From contig CAXMRU010000003.1 in assembly GCA_964195715.1 (NCBI GenBank), positions 1 to 52,241 on the forward strand: a stretch of DNA of 52,241 bases. The letters are read 5' to 3'. A model generated the notes under the pieces. It did no database searches and had not been told where the DNA came from. It was given only the letters and a program-made list of their open reading frames with translations. Source of the DNA: Benthicola sp964195715. Its GTDB lineage: Bacteria; Gemmatimonadota; Gemmatimonadetes; Palauibacterales; Palauibacteraceae. This document shows, piece by piece, positions 22,898 to 33,652 of the stretch (the first letter of the stretch is position 1; every line of letters starts with the position of its first letter). A program made the position numbers and the translations under genes.

Positions 22898-25800
22898 ATG
22901 TTGAAGGAACTCGTACAGAAAGTCGTGGGCACCCGCTTCCAGCGCGAGATGAAGCGGATGCAGCCCATCGTCGATGAGATCAAACGGCACGAGGAACTGC
23001 TGGCTGACGTCTCGGAAGACGAGCTGAAGGCCCGGACCGGGCAGTTCCGGGCTCGGATTCGCGAACGGACGCAGCAGCTCGAGGACGAGATTGAGAGTCT
23101 ACGCGAAGAGCGCCGGCACACCCAGGACAGCTCGAAGAGGGCCGACCTGTCCGAGCGGATCCACCAGGCGGAGGAGGAGTTTCAGGAAGCCACGGACGAA
23201 GTGCTGGACGAGCTTCTCCCCGAGGCCTTCGCGACCGTGCGCGAAGCCTGCCGTCGCATGCTCGGACGCGAGATCGATGTTACCGGGCACAATATGACCT
23301 GGGACATGGTCCCGTACGATGTGCAGCTGATCGGTGGCATCGTTCTTCACCAGGGTAAGATCGCCGAGATGGCCACCGGTGAAGGAAAGACGCTCGTTGC
23401 CACCCTGCCGCTCTATCTCAACGCGCTGTCTGGAAAGGGCGCCCACCTGGTCACGGTGAACAACTACCTGGCCCGGCGGGATTCCCAATGGATGGGCACG
23501 GTCTTCCGTTACCTCGGGCTCACCGTGGGCTGTATCGACGACACCCAGCCCGGCAGCGAGGTGCGCCGCGGCATGTACGGCTGCGACATCACCTACGGTA
23601 CCAACAACGAATTCGGTTTCGATTACCTGCGCGACAACATGGTGGTGCGCCAGGAAGACCGGGTACAACGGGCCCACAACTACGCGATCATCGACGAAGT
23701 CGACTCCGTCCTGATCGATGAGGCCCGGACGCCGCTCATCATCAGCGGTCCTGTAGGACAGGCGCAGGACCAGCAGATCTATAAGAAGTACAACGCTCAG
23801 GTAGCCAGCCTCGTTCGCAAGCAGACCGCGATCACGAGCGAGCTGGTCGCCGAGGCGGAGAAGGAGCTCGCGAAGCTCGAGGAGGAAGCGGAGGACGCGA
23901 GCGATTTCCACGCGGGCAAGCTGCTTCTCGCCGCACAGCGCGGCGCGCCCAAGAACCGCCGTCTGATGAAGTTACTGAGTGAGACGGGCGTGAAGCAGCT
24001 GATGCAGCGGACCGAGGCTGGGGTCATGCGCGAGAAGGCCATGACCGAGATCGACGAGATGCTGTTGTTCACGACCGACGAGAAGGGTCACACGATCCAG
24101 ATCAGCGATCGGGGGCAGGACATCCTGAGCCCGGGCGATCCGGACGCGTTCGTGGTGCCCGACATCTCGGAGGACGTGAAGAAGGTCGAGGACGACGAGA
24201 AGCTGGGGCCGGATGAGAAGCGGGACCGCATCCAGCAGCTGGAGCGCGACTACGCCGAGAAGTCTGAGCGCCTCCACATCATCCACCAACTCGTGAAGGC
24301 GCATGGCCTGTACGAGAAGGATGTGGAGTACGTCGTCGAGAACGGCGAGGTCGTGATCGTCGACGAGTTCACGGGCCGGAAGATGGTGGGTCGGCGCTGG
24401 AGCGACGGGCTCCACCAGGCAGTCGAGGCGAAGGAAAACGTCAGCGTCCGCGGGGAGACCCAGACTCTGGCCACGATCACGATCCAGAACTACTTCCGCA
24501 TGTACTCCAGCCTGGCCGGAATGACCGGTACAGCGGAGACGGAGGAAGGCGAATTCCATGAGATCTACGGCCTCGAGGTCGTCGTTATTCCCACCAATCG
24601 GCCAGTGCGCCGGATGGACGACGAGGACCTTCTCTATCGGACGAAGAGGGAGAAGTTCGCCGCCCTGCTGGACGAGATCGAGCGGCTCCACCGACGCGGC
24701 CTGCCCATGCTCGTCGGCACCACGAGCGTAGACGTCTCTGAGAAACTCTCACGCATGTTGAAGCGGCGCGGGCTGGCTCATGAGGTCCTGAACGCGAAGC
24801 AGCACGAGCGCGAGGCGGAGATCGTGACCCAGGCGGGACAGCCCGGCGCGATCACGATCGCTACGAACATGGCAGGCCGCGGCACCGACATCAAACTCGG
24901 CGCGGCCCTGGTGAAGTGCCAGGTGTGCGGTCTTCGCTCATCCGAGCCCGCCTTCGGCCAGCTAGAGGAGGAGGAGGACCTCGATCAGGACCAGGTGAAG
25001 GCGCTCGGGTGTTACGTGGACCCGCCGTGCGGTCTGCAGATCCTCGGCACCGAGAGACACGAGTCCCGCCGAATCGACCGCCAGCTCCGCGGTCGCGCGG
25101 GTCGGCAGGGCGACCCGGGCTCGAGCCGTTTCTTCCTGTCTCTCGAGGACGACCTGATGCGCCTGTTCGGGACCGAGCGGGTGGCCAAGGTCATGGATCG
25201 ACTCGGGGCCGAGGAGGGAGAGGTCATCACTCACCCGTGGATGACCAAGTCCATCGAGCGAGCGCAGCGGCGCGTCGAGCTCCAGAACTTCGACGCTCGC
25301 AAGCGGCTGCTCGAGTACGACGACGTCATGAACCAGCAGCGTGAGGTCATCTACGATCTGCGGCTGTTCGGGCTGGAAGGTGGCGAGGACCTGAAGGGCG
25401 AGGCGTGGGAGATGATCGAGCGATCTGTCATCGAAATCGTCGAGGGCGTGATCGAACCCGGCTCGCACGCCGACGATTGGGATCTCCCTGGGCTCCGTGA
25501 GCGCCTGCTCCTGGACTACTTCCTCGTGGCGTCGTTCCTGCCGACCGATGAGCTGAACCCGGCCGAAATCGAATGGACGGACACGGACGAGCTGATGGAC
25601 TCCGTGCTCGATTTCGTCCACGAGGCGTACCTAGAGAAGATCGACAGCTTTGGTGAGAACTGGGAGAGGATCCTCAGCTTCATCGTCCTGTCGGTGATCG
25701 ACGAAAAGTGGAAGGGGCACCTGTACGACCTCGATCACCTGCGGGAGTCGATCCGCTACCGGGCTTACGGTCAGCGGGATCCCCTGGTCGAGTACAAGAG

Positions 25801-26191
25801 GGAAGCATACGAATCGTTCGTCGACCTGATGCAGGACCTTCGGAAGAGCCTGTCAAACCTGTTGTTCCGGGCGCAGGTCGAGATGCGTCCAGCGCTCAGG
25901 CCACAGCAGGTAAGCTCGATGAGTGGACCGAGCGAGCTCGCGGGTACCGGAAGTGGACTGGCGCCGGCGGGTGGTCCTGTCTCGGCCTCGGGAGCGCCGC
26001 CGAGGGCCGCGCCGGAGCTGGCGGCGACGGGCGTGGCGGCCACGGCGCTGAAGGAGCCGGCTGCGAGGCCCATGCAGCAGGTCGTGCGTCCCGAAGTTCC
26101 ACTGCAGAGTGGGGAAGAGATCGGGCGAAACGATCCGTGTCCGTGCGGGAGCGGGAAGAAGTACAAGAAGTGCCATGGGCGGTTGGGGTGA
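22898..26191 (+). CDS. secA: Protein translocase ATPase SecA, long form with extra Cys insertion
   Basis: This 1097-residue SecA is about 200 longer than the E. coli protein. Walker A is MATGEGKT (158-165) and the Walker B region is IIDEVDSVLIDEARTP. An expanded charged region, partly coiled-coil (EAEKELAKLEEEAED and onwards), follows ISGPV. A second insertion lies between DIKLG and GLQILGTERHESRR, with Cys674-x2-Cys677 and Cys705-x5-Cys711. The C-terminus is the SEC-C zinc motif (Cys1081, Cys1083, Cys1092, His1093). It drives export through SecY. The stop lies in the stem of a downstream palindrome. Confidence 0.97.
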   Translation: MLKELVQKVVGTRFQREMKRMQPIVDEIKRHEELLADVSEDELKARTGQFRARIRERTQQLEDEIESLREERRHTQDSSKRADLSERIHQAEEEFQEATDEVLDELLPEAFATVREACRRMLGREIDVTGHNMTWDMVPYDVQLIGGIVLHQGKIAEMATGEGKTLVATLPLYLNALSGKGAHLVTVNNYLARRDSQWMGTVFRYLGLTVGCIDDTQPGSEVRRGMYGCDITYGTNNEFGFDYLRDNMVVRQEDRVQRAHNYAIIDEVDSVLIDEARTPLIISGPVGQAQDQQIYKKYNAQVASLVRKQTAITSELVAEAEKELAKLEEEAEDASDFHAGKLLLAAQRGAPKNRRLMKLLSETGVKQLMQRTEAGVMREKAMTEIDEMLLFTTDEKGHTIQISDRGQDILSPGDPDAFVVPDISEDVKKVEDDEKLGPDEKRDRIQQLERDYAEKSERLHIIHQLVKAHGLYEKDVEYVVENGEVVIVDEFTGRKMVGRRWSDGLHQAVEAKENVSVRGETQTLATITIQNYFRMYSSLAGMTGTAETEEGEFHEIYGLEVVVIPTNRPVRRMDDEDLLYRTKREKFAALLDEIERLHRRGLPMLVGTTSVDVSEKLSRMLKRRGLAHEVLNAKQHEREAEIVTQAGQPGAITIATNMAGRGTDIKLGAALVKCQVCGLRSSEPAFGQLEEEEDLDQDQVKALGCYVDPPCGLQILGTERHESRRIDRQLRGRAGRQGDPGSSRFFLSLEDDLMRLFGTERVAKVMDRLGAEEGEVITHPWMTKSIERAQRRVELQNFDARKRLLEYDDVMNQQREVIYDLRLFGLEGGEDLKGEAWEMIERSVIEIVEGVIEPGSHADDWDLPGLRERLLLDYFLVASFLPTDELNPAEIEWTDTDELMDSVLDFVHEAYLEKIDSFGENWERILSFIVLSVIDEKWKGHLYDLDHLRESIRYRAYGQRDPLVEYKREAYESFVDLMQDLRKSLSNLLFRAQVEMRPALRPQQVSSMSGPSELAGTGSGLAPAGGPVSASGAPPRAAPELAATGVAATALKEPAARPMQQVVRPEVPLQSGEEIGRNDPCPCGSGKKYKKCHGRLG

Positions 26192-26300
26192 CCCGGTTCC
26201 CGGGAGGCGGCTCGTCCCTGTCGGAGCCTCCTCGCGGCTGAAGCCGCTGCGGGGTCTCCTCGGGGACTCAGCCAAGCCTCCCGGCTCGCCGGATCACCCC
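26185..26300 (+). repeat. Large branched palindrome overlapping the secA stop
   Basis: An outer stem pairs 26185-26196 with 26289-26300 (11 of 12 pairs). After a small internal loop, 26200-26208 pairs perfectly with 26276-26284 (9 bp). Inside are three separate hairpins: 26209-26213/26224-26228, 26234-26238/26243-26247 (GCGGC-TGAA-GCCGC) and 26254-26258/26263-26267. The whole folds as a four-way junction. It could be a REP-type extragenic palindrome, a 3'-UTR structure or terminator, or a small structured RNA. No T-run follows. Confidence 0.5.
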
Positions 26301-26537
26301 ACCGCGGAGCATTAATGGCCGGGGTTCCTCGCTGCGCTCCGGAGACGCGCTCCGGAGACGTCGCACTCGACGCCGGGGGAGGGTCGGCACTCCAGCCGCG
26401 TGAGGTGGCGCCGGGGTGGTCGTCTCTGACGCTACGCTAGATACCGACTTGCGGACGTCAGCCACCGTGGTGGTTACGGTCACCGTCAGCGCCATCTCTT
26501 TGATCCTCTGGTGAGAGCTGTTCCACAGATTCTCCCC
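26301..26537. other. Non-coding gap between secA and radC, with a tandem 13-mer
   Basis: No convincing gene is seen on either strand here. A perfect tandem duplication of a 13-mer (GCGCTCCGGAGAC) lies at 26334-26359 and contains the palindrome GCTCCGGAGC. Another short repeat-like stretch, CACCGTGGTGGTTACGGTCACCGT, is near 26463-26487. No -35/-10 pair stands out, so the radC promoter remains unassigned. Together with the branched palindrome, this is the largest intergenic space in the window. Confidence 0.5.
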
Positions 26538-27272
26538 GTGACCCCCACGATCCGGGAATGGCCGCCCGCGGACCGGCCACGCGAGCGTCTGACCACGCAT
26601 CCGCCGAGCGCGCTGTCACCTCGTGAGCTTCTGGCGGTCCTCCTCGGCTCCGGCGGATCAGGGCGGACGGCCCTGGACCTGGCGTCGGAGGTTCTGGTTC
26701 GTTACGGCGGGTCCCTGCGGCGTCTCGGGGCCGCGGAGCCCGGGGAGCTGGCCACCGCATCGGGAATCGGTCCGGCGCGTGCCTGCGCGCTGGTGGCCGC
26801 GTTCGAGCTGGGTCGTCGCGCGTCCGCGGAACCTGCACGGCGCGAGTCTCGCATCCAGGGCCCCGGGGACGTCTTCCGGAGGCTCGGACCTGCTCTGCGG
26901 GACCGGAGGCAGGAGGAGTTCTGGGCGCTGTACCTGGACACGCAGAACCGGGTGATCTGTGAGCGCTGCGTCACGGTAGGCCTGCTCAACTCTTCGCTCG
27001 TCCATCCACGGGAGGTGTTCGCTCCCGCGATCGCGCACGCCGCGGCGAGCGTCGTGCTGGCCCACAACCATCCGAGCGGCGACCCCGATCCCTCTCCCGA
27101 AGACCTGGAAGTTACATGGCAACTGGTAGAGAGCGGCCGGCTTCTCGGCATTCCGGTGCGCGACCACATCGTCATCGGGGACGGTCGCTACATCAGTTTG
27201 CTCGAGCGCGGGTTGGTGCCCGGTGTGGGGCGTGAGGCGTCGGTCCGCAGTCCGGGACGTCTTGAATCCTGA
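26538..27272 (+). CDS. radC: RadC-family JAB1/MPN protein
   Basis: This is a 244-residue RadC. An N-terminal helix-hairpin-helix region (about residues 17-95, with IGPARACALVAAFELGRR) is followed by the JAMM metalloprotease-like domain, whose motif HNHPSGDPDPSPED carries the metal-binding residues. The cellular role of RadC is not settled; the old DNA-repair assignment is doubtful. I favour the GTG at 26538, which gives the usual short lead to IREWPPADRPRERL. An in-frame GTG at 26511 is possible; neither has a clear ribosome-binding site. Confidence 0.93.
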   Translation: MTPTIREWPPADRPRERLTTHPPSALSPRELLAVLLGSGGSGRTALDLASEVLVRYGGSLRRLGAAEPGELATASGIGPARACALVAAFELGRRASAEPARRESRIQGPGDVFRRLGPALRDRRQEEFWALYLDTQNRVICERCVTVGLLNSSLVHPREVFAPAIAHAAASVVLAHNHPSGDPDPSPEDLEVTWQLVESGRLLGIPVRDHIVIGDGRYISLLERGLVPGVGREASVRSPGRLES

Positions 27273-27388
27273 GGCAAAGTTCTTTGCATGGCATGCGAGT
27301 TGCTCTCTATGTTGAACTTGAGAGAGACCCCGCCAGATTCGACAGGCTGGGGCAACTCTACGCTCCCCGAGGGTATGCGCAGGGGACG

Positions 27389-29638
<2,250 letters not shown>

Positions 29639-29724
29639 CCAGGGGCCTTCAGAAACCTGTCAGGTCGCCGATGAACCCCAGATGGTCTTGAGCGTCCTGT
29701 TATCTCTCCTGGCCACGCCGCTCG

Positions 29725-30330
29725 CTACTGAGACAGGCTCACGATCTCGGCGTCGATCTCGGCGACCCGTCTCTCAAGGTCGGCCATCAGGTCCATGGAG
29801 CGCTGGCTCTGGGGGTCGATGCGCAAGATGGCGGCGACAACGCTGTCACGCATCACCCGGAACGTCACCGCGACGGCCGAATCCTGTAACGCGCGGCTGA
29901 TCACCGGTCGCAGGCTAAGCTCGACTTCGATAAGCTCACTCGCCACCTGAGCACGCTCCTCAGGCTCCACGGGACGAGGGTCTTCCTGTCCCTCCTGGAG
30001 CAGCACGGGTGTCTGCATGAAGTCGAGGTCGTGGCCAACGGCCTGGGCCCGATCGAGCAACTCGGCGGCGTCGGGATCCTTCCGGAGGACGGCGGCCCGA
30101 AACTCCGTGTAGAAAGCTTTCTGGGCGAAACGCACGCCCGGTTCCTCGAGCGCCCGCGCTTGGACGCGCCGGATAGGGAGCTGAGCGGCAGCGAATTGCA
30201 CGAGCAGCGATCGCCTCTCGCTTCGAAGCTCGGCCAGGCGCTCTTCGTTCTGAGCGGACGGTCCGGAGCACGCCGCGACCGTGGCAAGTGTCGCCGCGAC
30301 GGCGACCAGGATCGAGCTGTATCGTCTCAT
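29725..30330 (-). CDS. Predicted lipoprotein with helical periplasmic domain, function unknown
   Basis: This 201-residue protein on the - strand starts at an ATG whose codon is 30330-30328, behind an AGAGGA site. It has a signal peptide (SILVAVAATLATVAAC) and a good lipobox VAAC with Cys21. The rest is charged and almost all helical, with probable coiled-coil ends: NEERLAELRSERRSLLVQFAAAQ and MDLMADLERRVAEIDAEIVSLSQ. I do not recognise the family. It converges on rel and diverges from uvrB. The frame extends far upstream, but only the part from the lipoprotein start looks real. Confidence 0.75.
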   Translation of the reverse strand: MRRYSSILVAVAATLATVAACSGPSAQNEERLAELRSERRSLLVQFAAAQLPIRRVQARALEEPGVRFAQKAFYTEFRAAVLRKDPDAAELLDRAQAVGHDLDFMQTPVLLQEGQEDPRPVEPEERAQVASELIEVELSLRPVISRALQDSAVAVTFRVMRDSVVAAILRIDPQSQRSMDLMADLERRVAEIDAEIVSLSQ

Positions 30331-30350
30331 GGCATCCTCTGATGTCGCCC

Positions 30351-30360
30351 CTTGTACAAG
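30351..30360. promoter_or_regulatory. Palindrome CTTGTACAAG in the divergent uvrB/lipoprotein promoter region
   Basis: A perfect 10-bp palindrome sits in the 130-bp gap between the divergent lipoprotein and uvrB starts. TTGTAC could also serve as a -35 hexamer for uvrB, but the -10 candidate (CAACGT) is poor. It might be an operator, for example for a LexA-type repressor, but it does not match the well-known LexA boxes. Confidence 0.3.
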
Positions 30361-30460
30361 CGATACGGAGGCCGCAACGTGATCCGCGTGCCGCGTCCCG
30401 TCAAGCGGGCGGGCCGGCGCTCCGGAGCCCGTCGCAACGGGCGCCGAACAGGGAGAACCG

Positions 30461-32479
30461 GTGACGTCAGACAGTTTCCATCTCGAGCTTCCGTTCGAGC
30501 CCACGGGCGACCAGCCGGACGCCATCAGGGCGCTGACCGAAGGCGTGCGCCGGGGCGAGCGGTGGCAGACGCTCCTCGGAGTCACCGGGAGCGGCAAGAC
30601 GGTGACGATGGCGGGAGTCATCCAGGAGACGGGACTCCCGACGCTGGTGATGAGCCACAACAAGACTCTGGCTGCGCAGCTGTACGGTGAGTTGAAGCAG
30701 TTCTTCCCGCGCAACGCGGTCGAGTATTTCATTTCCTACTACGACTACTACCAGCCCGAAGCGTACGTGCCGACTACGGACACGTACATTGAGAAGGACG
30801 CGTCCATCAACGAGGACATTGATCGGCTGCGTCTCAGAGCCACGTCCTCCCTGATGGAGCGCAGCGACGTGGTCATCGTCGCTTCCGTCTCGGCGATCTA
30901 CGGACTGGGGGATCCGCGCTCCTACCGCTCCCAGATGCTGACGCTGGAGGTAGGCCAGAAGATCGGCCGCCGCGACATCCTCGCCGGGCTCGTGCAGATC
31001 CAGTACGGGCGCAACGACATCGACTTCCGCCGCGGGACCTTCCGCGTGCGGGGAGATGTGATCGAGGTGCTACCCGCTTACGAGGAGCAGGCCGTCAGGA
31101 TCGAGCTGTTCGGCGACGAGATCGAGCGCATCACCAAGACCGACCCCCTGACCGGCAAGGCGATCGCGTCCCTCGAACGGACGGCCGTCTTTCCGGCCAC
31201 CCACTACGCGGTCGATCCCGAACGCCTGGAGCGAGCGATCGATGGGATTCTGACGGAGCTCGAGCGACGTCTCATGGACCTGCGCACGGATGGGCGGCTG
31301 CTCGAGGCGCAGAGATTGGAACAGCGGACCCGCTTCGACGTCGAGATGCTGCGCGAGATGGGCGTGTGCCAGGGCATCGAGAACTACTCTCGCTATTTCG
31401 ACGGCCGGCAGCCCGGCGAACGGCCATATTGCCTGCTCGACTACTTTCCGGACGATTTCCTCGTCATCGTGGACGAGTCACATGTGACGGTGCCGCAGAT
31501 CGGGGGGATGTACAAGGGTGACCGCAGCCGGAAGACGACCCTCGTCGAATACGGTTTCCGCCTGCCTTCCGCATTGGACAACCGTCCCCTGAACTTCCAG
31601 GAGTGGGAGGACATCGTTCCGTTGGTCGTATTCGTCAGCGCCACGCCGGGGGACCACGAGCTCCGTCGTTCGGAGGGGGTGGTCGTCGAACAGTTCATCC
31701 GTCCGACCGGCATCCTGGATCCGAAGGTAGAGATCCGGCCCGTAGCAGGGCAGGTGGACGACCTCCTGGAGGAGATCCGTATCCGGACGGCCCGGTCCGA
31801 GCGCATCCTCGTCACGACGCTCACGAAACGGATGGCGGAGGACCTGTCCGAGTACCTGGCCTCGCGGGGCGTGCGTGTGCGCTACCTGCACAGCGACATC
31901 AACTCCATCGAGCGCGTGGAGATCCTGCGCGAGCTCCGCCTGGGCGTATTCGACGTTCTCGTGGGGATCAATCTGCTGCGGGAGGGGCTCGACCTTCCGG
32001 AAGTGTCGCTCGTGGCGATCCTCGACGCGGACAAGGAGGGTTTCCTGCGATCCCAGACGTCGCTGATCCAGACGATCGGGCGCGCCGCGCGAAACGTGGA
32101 GGGAATGGCCGTCATGTACGCCGACCGGTTGACCGGCTCGATGGACCGGGCCATCCGGGAGACCGACCGGCGGCGGGAGGTACAGGCCGAGTATAACGAG
32201 AAGCACGGGATCGTGCCGCGCTCGATCGTGAAGTCGGTCGAGCAGATCCGCTTCACGACTTCGGTGGCGGACGCGCGGGTGGCTGAGTCGCCACCTGCGT
32301 ACGACCGCTACTCCAGCATCGACCCGGCGGAGCTCGCTCACCAGATCGAGAACGAGATGAAGATGGCTGCCCAGGCTCTCGACTTCGAGCGCGCGGCACG
32401 CCTGAGGGACGAGCTGTTCGAGGTGCGTGTGGCGCTCGAGACGAGGCCGCAGGGACGCGGCGGGAAGCGGGCGCGATGA
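30461..32479 (+). CDS. uvrB: UvrABC excinuclease subunit B
   Basis: This is a 672-residue UvrB of normal length. Walker A is GVTGSGKT (40-47). The beta-hairpin that clamps DNA is YYDYYQPEAYVPTTDTYIEKDASIN, and helicase motifs include IVDESHVTVPQIGGMYKGDR and TIGRAARN. The C-terminal UVR domain (IENEMKMAAQALDFERAARLRDELFEVR) binds UvrC. UvrB verifies DNA damage in nucleotide-excision repair. It starts at GTG after GGGAGAACCG and overlaps tsaE (ATGA). Confidence 0.98.
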   Translation: MTSDSFHLELPFEPTGDQPDAIRALTEGVRRGERWQTLLGVTGSGKTVTMAGVIQETGLPTLVMSHNKTLAAQLYGELKQFFPRNAVEYFISYYDYYQPEAYVPTTDTYIEKDASINEDIDRLRLRATSSLMERSDVVIVASVSAIYGLGDPRSYRSQMLTLEVGQKIGRRDILAGLVQIQYGRNDIDFRRGTFRVRGDVIEVLPAYEEQAVRIELFGDEIERITKTDPLTGKAIASLERTAVFPATHYAVDPERLERAIDGILTELERRLMDLRTDGRLLEAQRLEQRTRFDVEMLREMGVCQGIENYSRYFDGRQPGERPYCLLDYFPDDFLVIVDESHVTVPQIGGMYKGDRSRKTTLVEYGFRLPSALDNRPLNFQEWEDIVPLVVFVSATPGDHELRRSEGVVVEQFIRPTGILDPKVEIRPVAGQVDDLLEEIRIRTARSERILVTTLTKRMAEDLSEYLASRGVRVRYLHSDINSIERVEILRELRLGVFDVLVGINLLREGLDLPEVSLVAILDADKEGFLRSQTSLIQTIGRAARNVEGMAVMYADRLTGSMDRAIRETDRRREVQAEYNEKHGIVPRSIVKSVEQIRFTTSVADARVAESPPAYDRYSSIDPAELAHQIENEMKMAAQALDFERAARLRDELFEVRVALETRPQGRGGKRAR

Positions 32480-32976
32480 CCGGCGGGAACGAGGGCGCGC
32501 CGGAGTCATGGGTGCACGAGATGACCGAGCCCAGGCTCGTTGACTGGGCCCGCGAGGTAGGCCGCGTCGTTGCCGGGAACGGGGTGTTCGTGTGTCTCCG
32601 GGGAGAGCTCGGGGCCGGCAAGTCCACTCTGGCTCGCGCCGCCTGCCGCGAGGCGGGGGTTACCGGGCCCGTTCCCAGTCCCACCTTCACCCTGGTCAAC
32701 CGGTACGAAGGCCGGGACGGGCAGACCCTCTACCACGCCGACCTGTATCGCCTGGATGGACCGGAGGGCCTGGCGGACATGGGGTGGTCAGATCTCGTCC
32801 GGTCAGACCGGGCGGTGTTTGTGGAGTGGGCGGACCGGGCTGACGGGTACCTGCCGATCGACCGCTGGGAGATCCGCCTCGAATTCGTGGAGGACCTGAC
32901 CCGCCGGCGGGTCACGGTCCTCTCGATTGGCGACGTCCCTCCCGTTCCCGCACCGCGGAAAGGTCCGGACAGCTGA
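32476..32976 (+). CDS. tsaE: tRNA t6A synthesis ATPase TsaE
   Basis: This is a 166-residue TsaE with Walker A GELGAGKST (43-51), SPTFTLVNRYEG and the YHADLYRLDGPEGLADMGW block. It supports TsaB-TsaD in making N6-threonylcarbamoyl-adenosine at position 37 of ANN-decoding tRNAs. The ATG overlaps the uvrB stop. A few extra N-terminal residues precede the conserved start, so ATG 32521 is an alternative. tsaB begins 1 nt after its stop. Confidence 0.94.
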   Translation: MTGGNEGAPESWVHEMTEPRLVDWAREVGRVVAGNGVFVCLRGELGAGKSTLARAACREAGVTGPVPSPTFTLVNRYEGRDGQTLYHADLYRLDGPEGLADMGWSDLVRSDRAVFVEWADRADGYLPIDRWEIRLEFVEDLTRRRVTVLSIGDVPPVPAPRKGPDS

Positions 32977-32977
32977 T

Positions 32978-33652
32978 ATGGCGATCCTCGCGCTGGATAC
33001 GAGCACGCCGACCGGCAGCATTGCCGTGGGCCGCGAAGGCGAGATCCTGGCCGAGTCGTTCCTGCGGGTGCGGGCCACGCACTCGGAGGTGGTGCTGCCT
33101 GAGATCGACCGGATGCTGGGGGCGTGTGGCCTTGGTCCTTCCGACCTGAGAGCGGTGGTGGTGGGGGGCGGGCCCGGCTCGTTCACGGGCGTTCGAATCG
33201 CCGCTTCACTGGCCAAGGGCATCTGTCACGCGAGGGGTCTCGAGTTGTACTCGTATTCCAGCCTGGCCGCGGTGGCAGTCGGAGCGGACTGCGACGGGCC
33301 GGTGTGCGCGATGTTCGACGCGCGTCGCGGTGAGGTATACGCCGCGGGCTACCGGATCGAATCGTCCGTCGAGGAGCTTTTCGAGCCCCGGGCCGTGGCG
33401 ATCGACGACCTGCTGGACTACCTGGATGAGCCGGGGCGATGGTATTTTGCAGGAGATGGTGCGGGGGCAGGAGAACCCGCCATCCGGGCCGCCGGTGGAC
33501 AGGTCCTTTCCGAGGACCGGTGGGTTCCGCGTGCCGGCGCCCTTCTGTGGCTAGCGGCCGTCGTCCCCGAAACGGGTCGTGTAGCCGATCCCCAACGGTG
33601 GGAGCCGGCGTACATCCGGCTACCCTCCGCCCAGCGACTTACGGATGCCTGA
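32978..33652 (+). CDS. tsaB: tRNA t6A synthesis protein TsaB
   Basis: This 224-residue ASKHA-fold protein is the partner of TsaD. It starts MAILALDTSTPTGSIAVG and has the VVVGGGPGSFTGVRIAASLAKGI block that defines TsaB/YeaZ. The C-terminal half is less conserved, as usual. It starts 1 nt after tsaE and overlaps rimI by 8 nt, forming the common tsaE-tsaB-rimI order. TsaD and TsaC are not in this window. Confidence 0.94.
   Translation: MAILALDTSTPTGSIAVGREGEILAESFLRVRATHSEVVLPEIDRMLGACGLGPSDLRAVVVGGGPGSFTGVRIAASLAKGICHARGLELYSYSSLAAVAVGADCDGPVCAMFDARRGEVYAAGYRIESSVEELFEPRAVAIDDLLDYLDEPGRWYFAGDGAGAGEPAIRAAGGQVLSEDRWVPRAGALLWLAAVVPETGRVADPQRWEPAYIRLPSAQRLTDA

Noticed and set aside
23770..24280. 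Frameshift or foreign domain in the middle of SecA
   Set aside because: The extra charged region is in frame, matches long SecA forms seen in other phyla and returns to conserved sequence (YEKDVEYVVENGEVVIVDEFTGR).
26301..26537. tRNA, small RNA gene or remnant IS in the secA-radC gap
   Set aside because: No cloverleaf, CCA end, transposase fragment or target-site duplication is seen; only the palindrome and short repeats stand out.
30331..30732. N-terminal extension of the - strand lipoprotein frame over uvrB
   Set aside because: It is antisense to the uvrB Walker A region and lacks a signal peptide at its start; the true start has a lipoprotein signal and an AGAGGA site.
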